A stretch of DNA of 64,000 bases, taken from the NCBI RefSeq assembly GCF_000147335.1, contig NC_014501.1:1302001-1366000 (forward strand), read 5' to 3'. The translations under genes and the position numbers were made by a program. The notes under the pieces were generated by a model. The model saw nothing but the letters and a program-made list of their open reading frames with translations, ran no database searches and had not been told where the DNA came from. The DNA is from Gloeothece verrucosa PCC 7822. Its GTDB lineage: Bacteria > Cyanobacteriota > Cyanobacteriia > Cyanobacteriales > Microcystaceae. Below are positions 38,004 to 48,136 of this stretch, piece by piece. Position 1 is the first letter of the stretch. Every line of letters starts with the position of its first letter.

Positions 38004-38816
38004 ATGTCAGTTGTAACTCTTAATGAATTACTCGAGTCAGGAGTTCACTTTGGTCATCAGACTCGTCGCTGGAACCCCAAAATGGCTCCCTACATCTATA
38101 CGGCTCGTAACGGAGTTCATATCATCGACCTGGTACAAACCGCCGAATTGATCGAGGAAGCTTACGACTATATGCGTAAAGCCGCCGATCAAGGCAAAAA
38201 ATTCCTGTTTGTGGGAACTAAGCGTCAAGCGGCTGGAATTATTGCACAAGAAGCCCTACGTTGTGGCTCTAACTTCGTTAACCAGCGTTGGTTAGGAGGA
38301 ATGCTCACCAACTGGGAAACCATCCGCACTCGGGCTGAACGTCTAAAAGAATTAGAAGAGATGGAAGAAAGCGGGGCCATCTCTCGACGACCCAAAAAAG
38401 AAGCGGCTGTTTTACGTCGAGAATTGTTTAAACTGCAAAAATATTTGGGCGGCATTAAAACCATGCGCCGGATTCCCGATGTAGTGGTGATTATTGACCT
38501 AAAAAGGGAATATAACGCCGTTCAGGAATGTCAAAAATTAGGGATTCCCATTGTGGCCTTGTTGGATACTAACTGCGATCCTGACTATGTAGACGTGCCC
38601 ATTCCGGGGAATGATGATGCAATTCGCTCAATTAAACTGATTATTGGGAAACTCGCCGACGCGATTTATGAAGGTCGTCATGGAGAAGTCGCCCCGGATG
38701 AAGATTATGAAGATTTTGATGAAAACTTAGAAAACGACTACGAAGAAGAAGACAACTACTCACAGGCAGATTGGGCATCTAAATATTCTGACGATGATGA
38801 GGAGTCTGACAGATAA
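38004..38816 (+). CDS. rpsB: 30S ribosomal protein S2
   Basis: A 270-residue S2. The N-terminus [25 protein letters not shown] and the [16 protein letters not shown] segment are diagnostic, and [20 protein letters not shown] matches the family core. An acidic tail of about 40 residues ([19 protein letters not shown]) extends beyond the bacterial core and is seen in cyanobacterial S2. AGGAG at 37990-37994 precedes the start. It is followed after 52 bases by tsf, the conserved rpsB-tsf pair. Confidence 0.97.
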   Translation: MSVVTLNELLESGVHFGHQTRRWNPKMAPYIYTARNGVHIIDLVQTAELIEEAYDYMRKAADQGKKFLFVGTKRQAAGIIAQEALRCGSNFVNQRWLGGMLTNWETIRTRAERLKELEEMEESGAISRRPKKEAAVLRRELFKLQKYLGGIKTMRRIPDVVVIIDLKREYNAVQECQKLGIPIVALLDTNCDPDYVDVPIPGNDDAIRSIKLIIGKLADAIYEGRHGEVAPDEDYEDFDENLENDYEEEDNYSQADWASKYSDDDEESDR

Positions 38817-38868
38817 TTCATCTACTGATCGTGTAATCATGGTTATAGTTTAAACACACCAAATAAAG

Positions 38869-39729
38869 ATGGCGGAAATATCGGCAAAACTGGTCAAAGA
38901 ATTACGGGAAAAAACCGGCGCTGGCATGATGGACTGCAAAAAGGCGCTTTCCGAAAACGAGGGTGATCTTGTTAAAGCTACAGAATGGCTGCGACAAAAA
39001 GGCATCACCTCGGCTGAGAAAAAATCCGGACGCATTACGGCCGAAGGGCTAGTTCATAGCTACATCCATACAGGCGGCCGTATAGGGGTCTTGGTGGAAA
39101 TCAACTGTGAAACCGACTTTGTCGCCCGAGGAGATACCTTTAAAGAACTCGTCAACAATGTGGCTATGCAGATTGCCGCTTGCCCTAATGTTGAATACGT
39201 CAATGTAGAAGACATCCCCGAGGCAGTTGCCCAAAAAGAAAAAGATATAGAAAAAGGGCGCGATGATTTAGCTGGTAAACCCGATAACATTAAAGACAAG
39301 ATTGTTGAAGGTCGTATTGGCAAACGACTCAAAGAACTGTCCTTAATGGACCAGCCCTACATTCGAGACCAAAGCATTACTGTAGCAGAGTTAGTTAAGC
39401 AAACCATTGCTCAATTAGGCGAAAATATTCAAATACGTCGGTTTGTACGCTTTGTTCTCGGCGAGGGAATTGAAAAAGAAGAGAAAAACTTTGCTGAAGA
39501 AGTAGCTGCCCAAACCGGACAAAAAGTTGAAGAACCCAAAGCTGAAACAGCTACAGTAGAACCCCCTGCGGCTGAACCCGTAGTCGAAGTCGAAGCCCCT
39601 GCGGCTGAAGCGGTAGTGGAAGTAGAACCCCCTGCGGCTGAGGTTGAAACTAAAAACGAACAACCCAAAGCGCAGCCTGACAACAAACCCAAAGCCAGTC
39701 CTGCTAAAAAAGGGAAAAAGAAAAAGTAA
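38869..39729 (+). CDS. tsf: Translation elongation factor Ts with repetitive C-terminal tail
   Basis: EF-Ts recycles EF-Tu-GDP. The core (about 1-215) is typical: [40 protein letters not shown] and the C-terminal dimerisation region [20 protein letters not shown]. After it, residues about 224-286 are an unusual Pro/Ala/Glu/Val tail. It contains three near-copies of a PPAAE-VVEVE unit (30 bases each, about 39560-39650) and a Lys-rich end. The tail is probably disordered. It is preceded by rpsB and ends in a strong terminator. Confidence 0.96.
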   Translation: MAEISAKLVKELREKTGAGMMDCKKALSENEGDLVKATEWLRQKGITSAEKKSGRITAEGLVHSYIHTGGRIGVLVEINCETDFVARGDTFKELVNNVAMQIAACPNVEYVNVEDIPEAVAQKEKDIEKGRDDLAGKPDNIKDKIVEGRIGKRLKELSLMDQPYIRDQSITVAELVKQTIAQLGENIQIRRFVRFVLGEGIEKEEKNFAEEVAAQTGQKVEEPKAETATVEPPAAEPVVEVEAPAAEAVVEVEPPAAEVETKNEQPKAQPDNKPKASPAKKGKKKK

Positions 39730-39756
39730 GTTAATTCTCTTAACTCTGCTGTTTCT

Positions 39757-39797
39757 AAGGCAAAAGCAAGAAACTTTTCTTTGTCTTTTGCCTTTTT
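39757..39797 (+). terminator. Rho-independent terminator of rpsB-tsf
   Basis: AAGGCAAAAG at 39757-39766 and CTTTTGCCTT at 39785-39794 form a perfect 10-bp stem with an 18-base loop, followed by a T run. It stands 28 bases after the tsf stop. Confidence 0.85.
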
Positions 39798-39888
39798 ACT
39801 ATATTGATTAATAACTTTTTACAGTTAAGAGCATTTAAACTTAATCTTTAAATTATCCAGTAATTTAGGCACAGAAAGCTTATCTATT

Positions 39889-40791
39889 ATGGCTAGTAAA
39901 ATTCAAAAACTTAAAGAAGAATTAGCTATCCTTGAAAATCAGACTTCCTTACTCTATGCTGAAGCTAAGGAAACCTATCAAAAATATTTAAAGACTTTAA
40001 GTCAGTCTGTTCAAAAACAATTAATATTAGCGGTTTATCAGATTTGTACTCAATCCTATCCTCAAGCTTTTCTTAAATTATCTTACAGTCAAAGACAAAA
40101 AATTCAAGAAAATATCAAAAGTCTCGGCAAAACCCTTGACCCTAAGCTTCTCAGTTATTTAGATAAAACAGATAACTTAGACTCAGAACCTGGCGCGAGT
40201 TTAAATATCATGGAACAAATGCTATTAAATTTATCAAATACTGAAACACCAGAAGAAGAAAAAACAATCGAAGACGAATTGTTATTACCCGTAGAATCAA
40301 CCACACCCAAGAACACAGTAATTAATAATCCCAATCATTTAGTGAACTGGTGCAAAATGCTTGAACAAGGGATTGTTACCACTTTAAATAATTTATCTAA
40401 AGAGGTTAATCATTTATTACAACAAGCTCATATTTTGCCTTCTCAATTGCCTCCTCAAGTGTTAGATATGGCTATTCAAGCCGAAGAAGCAGGTCAACCG
40501 ATGAGTGGCAGTCCCAATCTTTTAAATGTTATCGTAGAAACCGGAGCAAAAAATCTGGATGAAACAGCAGAAGAACCGGAAATCCCCTCAAAAATTACTA
40601 AAATTACGGCGCTTCATTTGCGCCTATCAGAAATCGAATTTGCTGATGCTAATTTAAGCTTACATCATAGAGAAATTAGAAATTTACTAGAGAAAATCGC
40701 TCAACTTAGAAAACAATACCAGAAAAAACAACGAGAATGTGCCGTTGCTGAAGCTGAAGCCGCTTGGCGGGCTTGCTGGTATGAAGAATAG
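39889..40791 (+). CDS. Coiled-coil protein of unknown function
   Basis: A 300-residue, almost wholly helical protein: MASKIQKLKEELAILENQTS opens it and LHHREIRNLLEKIAQLRKQY closes it. The charged middle part (about 100-140, rich in Glu and Pro) looks disordered. No signal, membrane segment or known domain is visible. The C-terminal segment AEAEAAWRACWYEE is a conserved-looking end. It follows the tsf terminator and so has its own promoter. The family was not recognised. Confidence 0.75.
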   Translation: MASKIQKLKEELAILENQTSLLYAEAKETYQKYLKTLSQSVQKQLILAVYQICTQSYPQAFLKLSYSQRQKIQENIKSLGKTLDPKLLSYLDKTDNLDSEPGASLNIMEQMLLNLSNTETPEEEKTIEDELLLPVESTTPKNTVINNPNHLVNWCKMLEQGIVTTLNNLSKEVNHLLQQAHILPSQLPPQVLDMAIQAEEAGQPMSGSPNLLNVIVETGAKNLDETAEEPEIPSKITKITALHLRLSEIEFADANLSLHHREIRNLLEKIAQLRKQYQKKQRECAVAEAEAAWRACWYEE

Positions 40792-40895
40792 TTAACAGTT
40801 AACAAAGAATTTTAATCAGAAATTCCCCTAATCCCTGAATAAAATCAACAGTTAACTGTTCACTTGTCACTCTTATCAATTATCAACAATGTTAA

Positions 40896-41105
40896 TTATG
40901 TGTCGGTAGAGTGCTGTTTATTTTGAATATGACTTAAAATCGTTTCTTGAATCTCCCCAGGAGTCATAGAAGCAGGATAAACTTGACTGGAGGGTTGAGC
41001 CGTTAAACGATCAACTAAGGCATAAAATGCTTCTTGATCATCCGGATGAGTAGCAACATATTTCCTTAATTCAGTTTTGCTCATTTGTTCAAAATTTGGC
41101 TTCAT
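40896..41105 (-). CDS. Small cyanobacterial protein, DUF6887-like
   Basis: A 69-residue protein with N-terminus MKPNFEQMSKTELRKYVATH, PDDQEAFYALVDRL. It is clearly related to the product of 58035-58244 (MTKPDFSKMTRQELRAYILA). That pattern, M-[ST]-[KR]-x-[ED]-L-R-x-Y-[VI]-x-x-H-x-x-D, fits a short cyanobacterial family I recall as DUF6887, often paired with a DUF6888 protein. The presumed partner is encoded just upstream with a 4-base overlap. The organisation is toxin-antitoxin-like, but activity is unproven. Confidence 0.7.
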   Translation of the reverse strand: MKPNFEQMSKTELRKYVATHPDDQEAFYALVDRLTAQPSSQVYPASMTPGEIQETILSHIQNKQHSTDT

Positions 41106-41281
41106 GATAAAAATTCCCAGTTACCATCACGACTAACTAAAATTTGTATATCCTCACCCGCTAAAATGAATACTTTACCATTACGCTCATCTAAACGCAC
41201 CATATAAATAGGTTGGTAAGCCGTTGTTAAAGACTGACATAAGTATAAAGATTTCAGTGCTTGTTCTACTGTTGGAAGAAT
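41102..41281 (-). CDS. DUF6888-like partner, start codon unclear
   Basis: The leftward frame encodes SILPTVEQALKSLYLCQSLT, then TAYQPIYMVRLDERNGKVFI and LAGEDIQILVSRDGNWEFLS. Its TGA overlaps the ATG of the DUF6887-like gene. The pattern (YQPIYxxRxDER...[VI]xILAGExxQI) matches the short family usually found beside DUF6887. There is no ATG, GTG or TTG between the previous in-frame stop (near 41318) and the conserved part. An ATT at 41281, with GAGG about 5 bases before it, is the only plausible start. The gene may use a rare start or have lost its start. Confidence 0.5.
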   Translation of the reverse strand: MLPTVEQALKSLYLCQSLTTAYQPIYMVRLDERNGKVFILAGEDIQILVSRDGNWEFLS

Positions 41282-41403
41282 ACTTACCTCGTTAAAATAC
41301 TCTTGAATATTCCTATTTTACTTAAATTTATAGATTGGGTACTCTCCACCTTCCCCCCAATTCGCAAATCCGATAGGATAATATAGAGCCATATAGATGT
41401 ACT

Positions 41404-43860
41404 ATGACCGAGACACCAGACTGGATACGATTACAGAAAGCCCTATCAGTAGAAGCGGAAAGAGGGTTTACAGACTTACAGGGGAACCAATACCGCTTTC
41501 ATGAGTTTCTCTGTTTAAATTTCGGACAGTCTCCCCCCATCGGAACCTCGTTAGATGATCGCCGGCGTTGGCAAGAAATGGCGGTTCAGTTTTCCCGTTA
41601 CCCCGACTTAACTCTCACTCAACGACAACAGTTAGTCGCCGAAACTCGCCGCTTTTTGCAAGACTTACGACAAACCCTAGAAACCCCTCAAGAACCCCCA
41701 ACCCCTAAATTACCGAAAACTGCGCCCGTTACTCACCAAACCTCTCAAACGAGACAGATTACCCTCGATCAACCCCTGAGCGCTTTAGTAGAAGTAGGCT
41801 ACCGTAAAAGTGACTTATTAGCCCGTTTGGGATTAAAAACGGTACAAGACCTTCTATTTTATTATCCGAGAGACCATATTGATTATGCTCGTCAAGTAAA
41901 TATTGCTAATCTAGTGGCCGGAGAAACCGTTACCATTATAGGTACAGTTAAACGCTGTAACTGTTTTACCAGTCCCAAAAATAAACAACTTTCTATTTTT
42001 GAACTATTAATTAAAGACCATACCGGACAAATCAAATTAAATCGCTTTTTTGCCGGAAATCGCTTTACTAACCGAGGTTGGCAAGAACGACAAAAACGAT
42101 TATATGCTGTGGGTTCTCTAGTAGCGGCATCGGGTTTAGTCAAACAAAATAAATATGGATTGACTTTAGAAAATCCCGAAATAGAAGTTTTAGATAGTCT
42201 CGGTTCTAATATTGAATCTCTGAAAATAGGTCGGGTTTTACCGGTATATCCATTAACCGAAGGAGTTCCAGCAGACCTCATTAGAAAAGCCGTCATTGAA
42301 GCAATGGGTGCAATTGCTCAACTTAAAGATCCCCTGCCCAAAGATATACAAAATAGCTATGGATTAATTAAATTAAAAGAGGCAATTGCGAATATTCATT
42401 ATCCCGAAACGCCCGAAATTCTTGCTCATGCCAGAAGACGCTTAGTTTTTGATGAATTTTTCTTTCTGCAATTAGGCTTTTTACAACGTCGTCAAGAACA
42501 AAAACAAACCCAAAAAAGTGCGAGTTTTAATCCGAGAGGAGAACTCATAGAAAAATTTAATGAAATATTACCCTTCGCTTTAACGGGTGCCCAAAAACGG
42601 GTGATAGGGGAAATTCAACAAGATTTAAAAGGCACTACACCCATGAACCGGCTAGTACAAGGAGACGTGGGTTCAGGAAAAACGATCGTAGCCGTTTTCG
42701 CCATTTTAGCCGCTATCCAATCCGGTTATCAAGCCGCTTTAATGGCTCCCACAGAAGTCTTAGCCGAACAACATTATCGTAAATTAGTAGGATGGTTTAA
42801 CCTGCTTCATCTTCCTGTAGAACTGCTAACCGGTTCGACAAAAGTCTCTAAACGTCGAGAAATTCATGCTCAATTAGAAAGCGGAGAATTACCCTTATTA
42901 GTGGGAACTCATGCTTTAATTCAAGACCCCGTTAACTTTCGGAATTTGGGGTTAGTAGTAATCGATGAACAGCATCGTTTTGGGGTGCAACAACGGGCGC
43001 GGTTATTAGCAAAAGGACAAGCCCCTCATGTTTTAACCATGACTGCCACGCCGATTCCTCGTACCTTAGCTTTAACGATACATGGGGATTTAGATGTAAG
43101 TCAAATTGATGAATTGCCCCCCGGTAGACAACCCATTCAAACAACAGCATTAAGCGGAAAAGAACGAACTCAAGCTTATGATTTAATTCGTCGAGAAGTA
43201 GCCCAAGGACGACAAGCTTATGTGATTTTTCCCCTCATCGAAGAATCAGAAAAATTAGATGTTCGTGCCGCCGTAGAAGAATATAAACGCTTATCGGAAA
43301 CGATCTTTCCGGATTTTCAGATCGGGTTATTACATGGGCGCATGAGTTCAAGCGAAAAAGATGAAGCATTAAACGCTTTTCGGGATAATAAAACTCAAAT
43401 TATTGTGTCAACCACAGTGATTGAAGTAGGGGTAGATGTGCCCAATGCGACGGTAATGTTAATTGAAAATGCCGAACGTTTCGGGTTATCTCAATTACAC
43501 CAATTGCGGGGGCGTGTGGGTAGAGGTTCTCATAAATCTTACTGTCTGTTAATGAGTAGTAGCCGCACCCCGGATGCTCATCAACGTTTAAAAGTATTAG
43601 AACAGTCTCAAGATGGCTTTTTTATCTCAGAAATGGACTTGCGTTTTCGGGGACCTGGGGAAGTGTTGGGAACTCGTCAGACAGGTTTACCGGATTTTGC
43701 TTTAGCCAGTTTAGTGGAGGATCAAGAAGTATTAAACATTGCCCGTCAAGCCGCAGAAAGGATTATGATGGCTGATTCCAGCCTTAAGACGATGCCATCT
43801 TTGAAAAAAGCCTTAGATGAAAAATATCAACGAATGTTAGGGGCTGATATCTTAACTTAA
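41404..43860 (+). CDS. recG: ATP-dependent DNA helicase RecG
   Basis: RecG remodels stalled replication forks and Holliday junctions. At 818 residues it has an N-terminal extension of about 120 residues beyond the E. coli type, common in cyanobacteria. The wedge/OB domain (VTIIGTVKRCNCFTSPKNKQ) is followed by the helicase motifs: Walker A RLVQGDVGSGKTIVAVFAIL, DEQHRFGVQQR as the DExH-like box, TMTATPIPRTLAL, STTVIEVGVDVPNATVM and QLHQLRGRVGRGSHKSYC. The C-terminal GPGEVLGTRQTGLPDF is the RecG translocation hairpin region. Confidence 0.97.
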   Translation: MTETPDWIRLQKALSVEAERGFTDLQGNQYRFHEFLCLNFGQSPPIGTSLDDRRRWQEMAVQFSRYPDLTLTQRQQLVAETRRFLQDLRQTLETPQEPPTPKLPKTAPVTHQTSQTRQITLDQPLSALVEVGYRKSDLLARLGLKTVQDLLFYYPRDHIDYARQVNIANLVAGETVTIIGTVKRCNCFTSPKNKQLSIFELLIKDHTGQIKLNRFFAGNRFTNRGWQERQKRLYAVGSLVAASGLVKQNKYGLTLENPEIEVLDSLGSNIESLKIGRVLPVYPLTEGVPADLIRKAVIEAMGAIAQLKDPLPKDIQNSYGLIKLKEAIANIHYPETPEILAHARRRLVFDEFFFLQLGFLQRRQEQKQTQKSASFNPRGELIEKFNEILPFALTGAQKRVIGEIQQDLKGTTPMNRLVQGDVGSGKTIVAVFAILAAIQSGYQAALMAPTEVLAEQHYRKLVGWFNLLHLPVELLTGSTKVSKRREIHAQLESGELPLLVGTHALIQDPVNFRNLGLVVIDEQHRFGVQQRARLLAKGQAPHVLTMTATPIPRTLALTIHGDLDVSQIDELPPGRQPIQTTALSGKERTQAYDLIRREVAQGRQAYVIFPLIEESEKLDVRAAVEEYKRLSETIFPDFQIGLLHGRMSSSEKDEALNAFRDNKTQIIVSTTVIEVGVDVPNATVMLIENAERFGLSQLHQLRGRVGRGSHKSYCLLMSSSRTPDAHQRLKVLEQSQDGFFISEMDLRFRGPGEVLGTRQTGLPDFALASLVEDQEVLNIARQAAERIMMADSSLKTMPSLKKALDEKYQRMLGADILT

Positions 43861-44033
43861 ACAAAATTTGACTTAAGCAAAACTTAAATATTAGCGACTA
43901 AACTTAAAATAAAAGTTAGGCTACATATTAGGTAGAAATTCTTGCGGTAACTGCTCAGTAGTTTTGAGTCTTAATAGGTTTCTACCTCTGCACTACTCAT
44001 GCCTAACCCATTTAATTCTTAGCTTGTCGGAAT

Positions 44034-46772
44034 ATGCTTAAACCCCTCAAACCCGTTACCGACCCCGCCTACGATATCCTCCGTTCTGAATATCAGCCCC
44101 TAAGCTTTATCTTCAAACCCGACACCGTTGCTGTCATTGGTGCTACAGATAAAGAAGGTAGTGTAGGACGTACCCTACTGTGGAATCTCATCAGTAACCC
44201 TTTTGGCGGCACAATATACCCCATTAATCCCAAACGCCACAATGTATTAGGGATTCAAGCCTATCCCAATATTAAAGCAGTACCTGAACCGGTTGATCTA
44301 GCCGTGATCGCCACCCCCGCGCCAACTATTCCCGGAATTATTGCTGAGTGTGTGGAAGCCGGAGTACAAGGGGCCATTATTATCTCCGCAGGATTTCGAG
44401 AAATTGGTGCAGCCGGACTCGAGTTAGAACGGCAAATTCAAGAAATTGCCCGAGGAAAAATTCGTATTATCGGGCCCAATTGTTTAGGCGTGATGAACCC
44501 TAGAAACGGACTGAATGCCACTTTTGCCTCTGGTATAGCCCGCCCGGGTAATGTAGGATTTATCAGTCAGAGTGGGGCTATTTGTACCGCCGTTTTAGAT
44601 TGGAGTATCTCGGAAAATGTCGGCTTTAGTGCTTTTGTTTCCATTGGTTCGATGCTCGATGTGAACTGGGGAGATTTAATCTACTATCTCGGCGATGATC
44701 CTCACACTCATTGTATTGTGATCTACATGGAATCTATTGGTGATGCTCGCTCTTTCCTCTCCGCCGCGCGGGAAGTGGCCCTCACCAAACCGATTATTAT
44801 CATAAAAGCCGGTCAAACCGAAGCCGCCGCTAAAGCCGCTACCTCTCACACAGGAGCTTTATCCGGGTCTAAAGATGTGTTAGATGCTGCCTTCCGCCGT
44901 TGTGGAGTGTTGGAAGTCAATCGCATTTCAGAAATGTTTGATATGGCAGAATTATTAGGTAAACAATCTCGTTTGCCGAAAGGGCCTCGTTTAACCATTG
45001 TCACTAATGCGGGTGGTCCTGGAGTGTTAGCCACAGATGCTCTGATTAATACCGGTGGAGAATTAGCCGAACTCGCTCCAGAAACTATTGCTAAACTCAA
45101 TCAAATTTTACCCGCAAACTGGAGTCATAGTAATCCTGTGGATATTTTGGGAGATGCCACTCCTGAACGCTACACAAAAGCATTCGATATTATTCAACAA
45201 GACCCTAACAGTGATGGAATATTAGTCATTTTAACGCCCCAAGCCATGACTGATCCCACCCAAACAGCAGAACAATTAAAAGCTTACATCCAGAAAAGCC
45301 AAAAGCCGGTTTTAGCGAGTTGGATGGGAGGAACAGAAATTACTGCCGGTGAAACGATTCTTAATAATAGTCGCATTCCGACTTATCGTTATCCGGATTC
45401 AGCCGCTCGTTTATTTAATTGGCTGTGGAAGTATAGTTATAATTTGCGGGGGATTTATGAAACGCCAGTCTTGCCGCATGACCAAGAAGGAATCCCTAAC
45501 CGCGAGTTAGTTGACGAAATTCTGCAAACCGTGCGCTCCTGTGGACGTACTATTCTAACCGAATCAGAATCTAAGCAAATTTTAGGAGCTTATGGTATTC
45601 CCATTGTCAGGACCGCCACAGCGAAAACTGAAGATGAAGCGGTGGATTTTGCTGAATCCATTGGCTATCCTGTGGTGATCAAATTGTACTCCAAAACGAT
45701 TACTCATAAGACGGATGTGGGAGGGGTACAATTAAATCTGACTGATGAAGAGGCTGTGCGATGGGCTTATCGCGATATTCAAACCTCCGTCACTCAAAAA
45801 GTAGGAGCCGAACATTTCCAAGGGGTGACTGTACAACCGATGCTCAATCTCAGTGGCGGCTATGAATTGATTATTGGTAGTAGTATTGATCCTCAGTTTG
45901 GTCCGGTGTTGTTATTTGGGACCGGAGGACAACTGGTAGAAGTTTTCCGCGATCATGCTATTGCCCTTCCTCCTCTGAATACCACCTTGGCACGACGGAT
46001 GATAGAGCAAACAAAAATTTATAAAGCTCTCCAGGGAGTAAGAGGACGTAAAGCGGTTAATTTAGAAGCTTTGGAATATTTGTTAGTCAGATTTAGTCAG
46101 CTAGTGGTGGAACAACCTTGGATTAAAGAAATTGATATTAATCCTCTGTTAGCTTCTGCGGAACGCTTGACTGCCCTAGATGCTCGTGTGGTTCTTCATC
46201 CCCATGATACCCCAGAAGACCAACTCTCCCACCCGGCTATCCGTCCTTATCCAACGCAATATATTGTCCCTTGGACGATGCCAGATGGAACAGTCGTCAA
46301 TATTCGTCCTATTCGTCCTGAAGATGAACCTTTGATCGTTAAATTAAATCATACGCTTTCAGAAGAAAGTGTTTACTTCCGATATTTTCATCTGATGACT
46401 CTCAGTAGTCGGATTGCTCATGAAAGGTTAACTCGGATCTGTTTTATTGATTATGACCGAGAAATGGCTTTAGTCGCTGAGTATAAAAATCCTGATACCG
46501 GAGAAAAAGAGATTTTAGCTGTGGGGCGTTTAAGTAAACTTCATGGCATTAATGAGGGAGAGTTTGCCATGTTGGTTAGTGATGCTTATCAACGTCGGGG
46601 GTTAGGAACAGAAATGTTGCGAAGGCTGGTTCAAATTGGGAAAGATGAAAAATTAGAGCGCATTAAAGCCGAAATTTTACCGGAAAATCGAGCCATGCAG
46701 CGAGTCTCAGAAAAAGTCGGTTTTCAACTTAAGCGCTCACCTGATATTGTGACGGCAAATTATCAGCTATAA
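44034..46772 (+). CDS. NDP-forming acyl-CoA synthetase fused to GNAT acetyltransferase (Pat-like)
   Basis: The 912-residue protein has the subunit order of ADP-forming acetyl-CoA synthetases. First is a CoA-binding domain ([20 protein letters not shown]), then ligase domains with the phosphohistidine region [14 protein letters not shown]. Next is an ATP-grasp domain ([31 protein letters not shown]). Residues about 755-912 form a GNAT domain: [20 protein letters not shown] and [20 protein letters not shown] as acetyl-CoA loop. This is the architecture of protein lysine acetyltransferases such as Salmonella Pat. Whether the synthetase part is active here is open. Confidence 0.9.
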   Translation: MLKPLKPVTDPAYDILRSEYQPLSFIFKPDTVAVIGATDKEGSVGRTLLWNLISNPFGGTIYPINPKRHNVLGIQAYPNIKAVPEPVDLAVIATPAPTIPGIIAECVEAGVQGAIIISAGFREIGAAGLELERQIQEIARGKIRIIGPNCLGVMNPRNGLNATFASGIARPGNVGFISQSGAICTAVLDWSISENVGFSAFVSIGSMLDVNWGDLIYYLGDDPHTHCIVIYMESIGDARSFLSAAREVALTKPIIIIKAGQTEAAAKAATSHTGALSGSKDVLDAAFRRCGVLEVNRISEMFDMAELLGKQSRLPKGPRLTIVTNAGGPGVLATDALINTGGELAELAPETIAKLNQILPANWSHSNPVDILGDATPERYTKAFDIIQQDPNSDGILVILTPQAMTDPTQTAEQLKAYIQKSQKPVLASWMGGTEITAGETILNNSRIPTYRYPDSAARLFNWLWKYSYNLRGIYETPVLPHDQEGIPNRELVDEILQTVRSCGRTILTESESKQILGAYGIPIVRTATAKTEDEAVDFAESIGYPVVIKLYSKTITHKTDVGGVQLNLTDEEAVRWAYRDIQTSVTQKVGAEHFQGVTVQPMLNLSGGYELIIGSSIDPQFGPVLLFGTGGQLVEVFRDHAIALPPLNTTLARRMIEQTKIYKALQGVRGRKAVNLEALEYLLVRFSQLVVEQPWIKEIDINPLLASAERLTALDARVVLHPHDTPEDQLSHPAIRPYPTQYIVPWTMPDGTVVNIRPIRPEDEPLIVKLNHTLSEESVYFRYFHLMTLSSRIAHERLTRICFIDYDREMALVAEYKNPDTGEKEILAVGRLSKLHGINEGEFAMLVSDAYQRRGLGTEMLRRLVQIGKDEKLERIKAEILPENRAMQRVSEKVGFQLKRSPDIVTANYQL

Positions 46773-47101
46773 GCTTGTTTCAAAAGCTATTTAGGAGATT
46801 ATGCCCTCTTGCTCCTTTTAAAGACGCTGACACACCGTCAAAATGCAGAAAAACTGGTGCTTTGCCCGCCTGCGCGGGCTAAAATATTTATTAGTATTAA
46901 ATAAATGAAAATTCATGATTAGTTGCGGCGATAACTCGACTATTGAAATTGTAAAGTTTCTGCAACAAATGGGAACACAAACCTTTTCTTAAAAGACTAA
47001 CAGTATATAAATATCAAGCCATCCTAAAAAACTTTAATTTAACCGAGACACTTTGCTCCTCCCACCACACGCCATCTAACCCATACAGTCTGCTAACCCC
47101 A
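46773..47101. other. 329-base intergenic region
   Basis: It contains palindromic element copy D (46863-46880, listed separately) and otherwise AT-rich sequence. A 25-codon frame at about 46917 has no supporting features and is not called. The 3' part supplies the leader of the exported-protein gene. Confidence 0.5.
46863..46880 (-). repeat. AGCCCGC palindromic element, copy D
   Basis: TGCCCGC-CTGC-GCGGGCT: the 6-bp inner stem is intact, while the outermost pair is lost. Loop CTGC is identical to copy A. Only the core is shared; the TTCGGTTG and CCTTCAGGG parts seen in A-C are not recognisable here. Confidence 0.7.
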
Positions 47102-47974
47102 ATGTTTAAACGCCCAAAATTTCTCAAGGAGTTTCGGTGTAATTCTCTATTGGCTATTTTATTAACCGGAGTGCTGATGACAACAAGTCAACAAGCGCAA
47201 GCTGAAACTGACAAAGTGTCTCAAGTCATTTCACCCGCCATTAGCTCTTTCGGATCGTTAAATCTTGTGTCTGATGTGTATCCCGAAGCAGTAGAACCCG
47301 CCGTCAATGATCCCCTGAATAGTCCCTATCCTATTCCTTGGGAATGGATACAGAAAACTCAAGCTGAATTTACAGAAAAAGGCGTTTCCGGTTTACGCTA
47401 TTATCGTAGTCCCTCTTTAGTGTCTCCAGATGGAGAATATGCTGTCTATACCCGCGTTTCCTTCTCAGTTGAACCGGAAATGTATCGCTCACGGGTAACT
47501 AGCGTTATGTTTTTGGAAAATTTGCACACAGGAGAATTACAAGTTATTCGCGCTCAATCTCCTTTTGCCGAGCATCTAGCACAACATTATAATGAGGAAC
47601 AAATACCCGGCTTAATGTCCATTTTAATACCGGTTTCCTGGTCGGCAGATGGTAATTACCTTCTTTCAAGACAATTTGAAGGGGTTTTTAATACTTCTGA
47701 GGCTTCTGACTATGCGGTCATCTGGAATCGTCAAAAGCGGCAGACTAAAACCATTAGCCCCAAGAATGACCATGATACCACAGCGATTCTCATGGGATGG
47801 AATTCTAGTAACCCTGAGCAAGTTTTATTTCGTGCTGGTTTTCTCGGGGATGAAGACTGGCCAATGGTTTCAGTTGCTCTTGATGGTCAAACAGTCTTCG
47901 CTAGTCACCAAGAATCAATTACTTATGGTCAACTGACTACCTCGATTTGGAGCGGCTCTCAAGCTTTAGAATAA
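47102..47974 (+). CDS. Exported protein with beta-propeller-like repeats, unknown
   Basis: A 290-residue protein with a signal peptide (residues 1-34: basic start, SLLAILLTGVLMTTS, cleavage near QAQA-ET). The mature part has repeated strand patterns ending in S-x-D-G, such as RSPSLVSPDGEYAVYTRV and PVSWSADGNYLLSRQFEG, typical of WD40/TolB-like blades. It is likely periplasmic. A C-terminal motif of the SGSQALE type closes it. No enzyme motif was found. It reads toward hemJ, 163 bases away. Confidence 0.7.
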   Translation: MFKRPKFLKEFRCNSLLAILLTGVLMTTSQQAQAETDKVSQVISPAISSFGSLNLVSDVYPEAVEPAVNDPLNSPYPIPWEWIQKTQAEFTEKGVSGLRYYRSPSLVSPDGEYAVYTRVSFSVEPEMYRSRVTSVMFLENLHTGELQVIRAQSPFAEHLAQHYNEEQIPGLMSILIPVSWSADGNYLLSRQFEGVFNTSEASDYAVIWNRQKRQTKTISPKNDHDTTAILMGWNSSNPEQVLFRAGFLGDEDWPMVSVALDGQTVFASHQESITYGQLTTSIWSGSQALE

Positions 47975-48136
47975 GGGAGTAGGGTGGGCAAAAGTTTTCA
48001 CTCTTTGGCAGATATTGCTCACCACTCCTCTGTAACGTGAGACTTCTTAAACTTTTATTGAGGATTTGCTTGAGGTATCCATCAACCCACTACACTCACT
48101 AAAAGTAAGTTGGTATTTCTATAAACGATAAGTTTT

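Noticed and set aside
39060-39692. Several minus-strand frames opposite tsf
   Set aside because: They are antisense shadows of the EF-Ts gene, caused in part by its repetitive tail.
46917-46994. 25-codon frame MISCGDNSTIEIVKFLQQMG after copy D
   Set aside because: Too short, no ribosome binding site, no membrane segment and no family resemblance.
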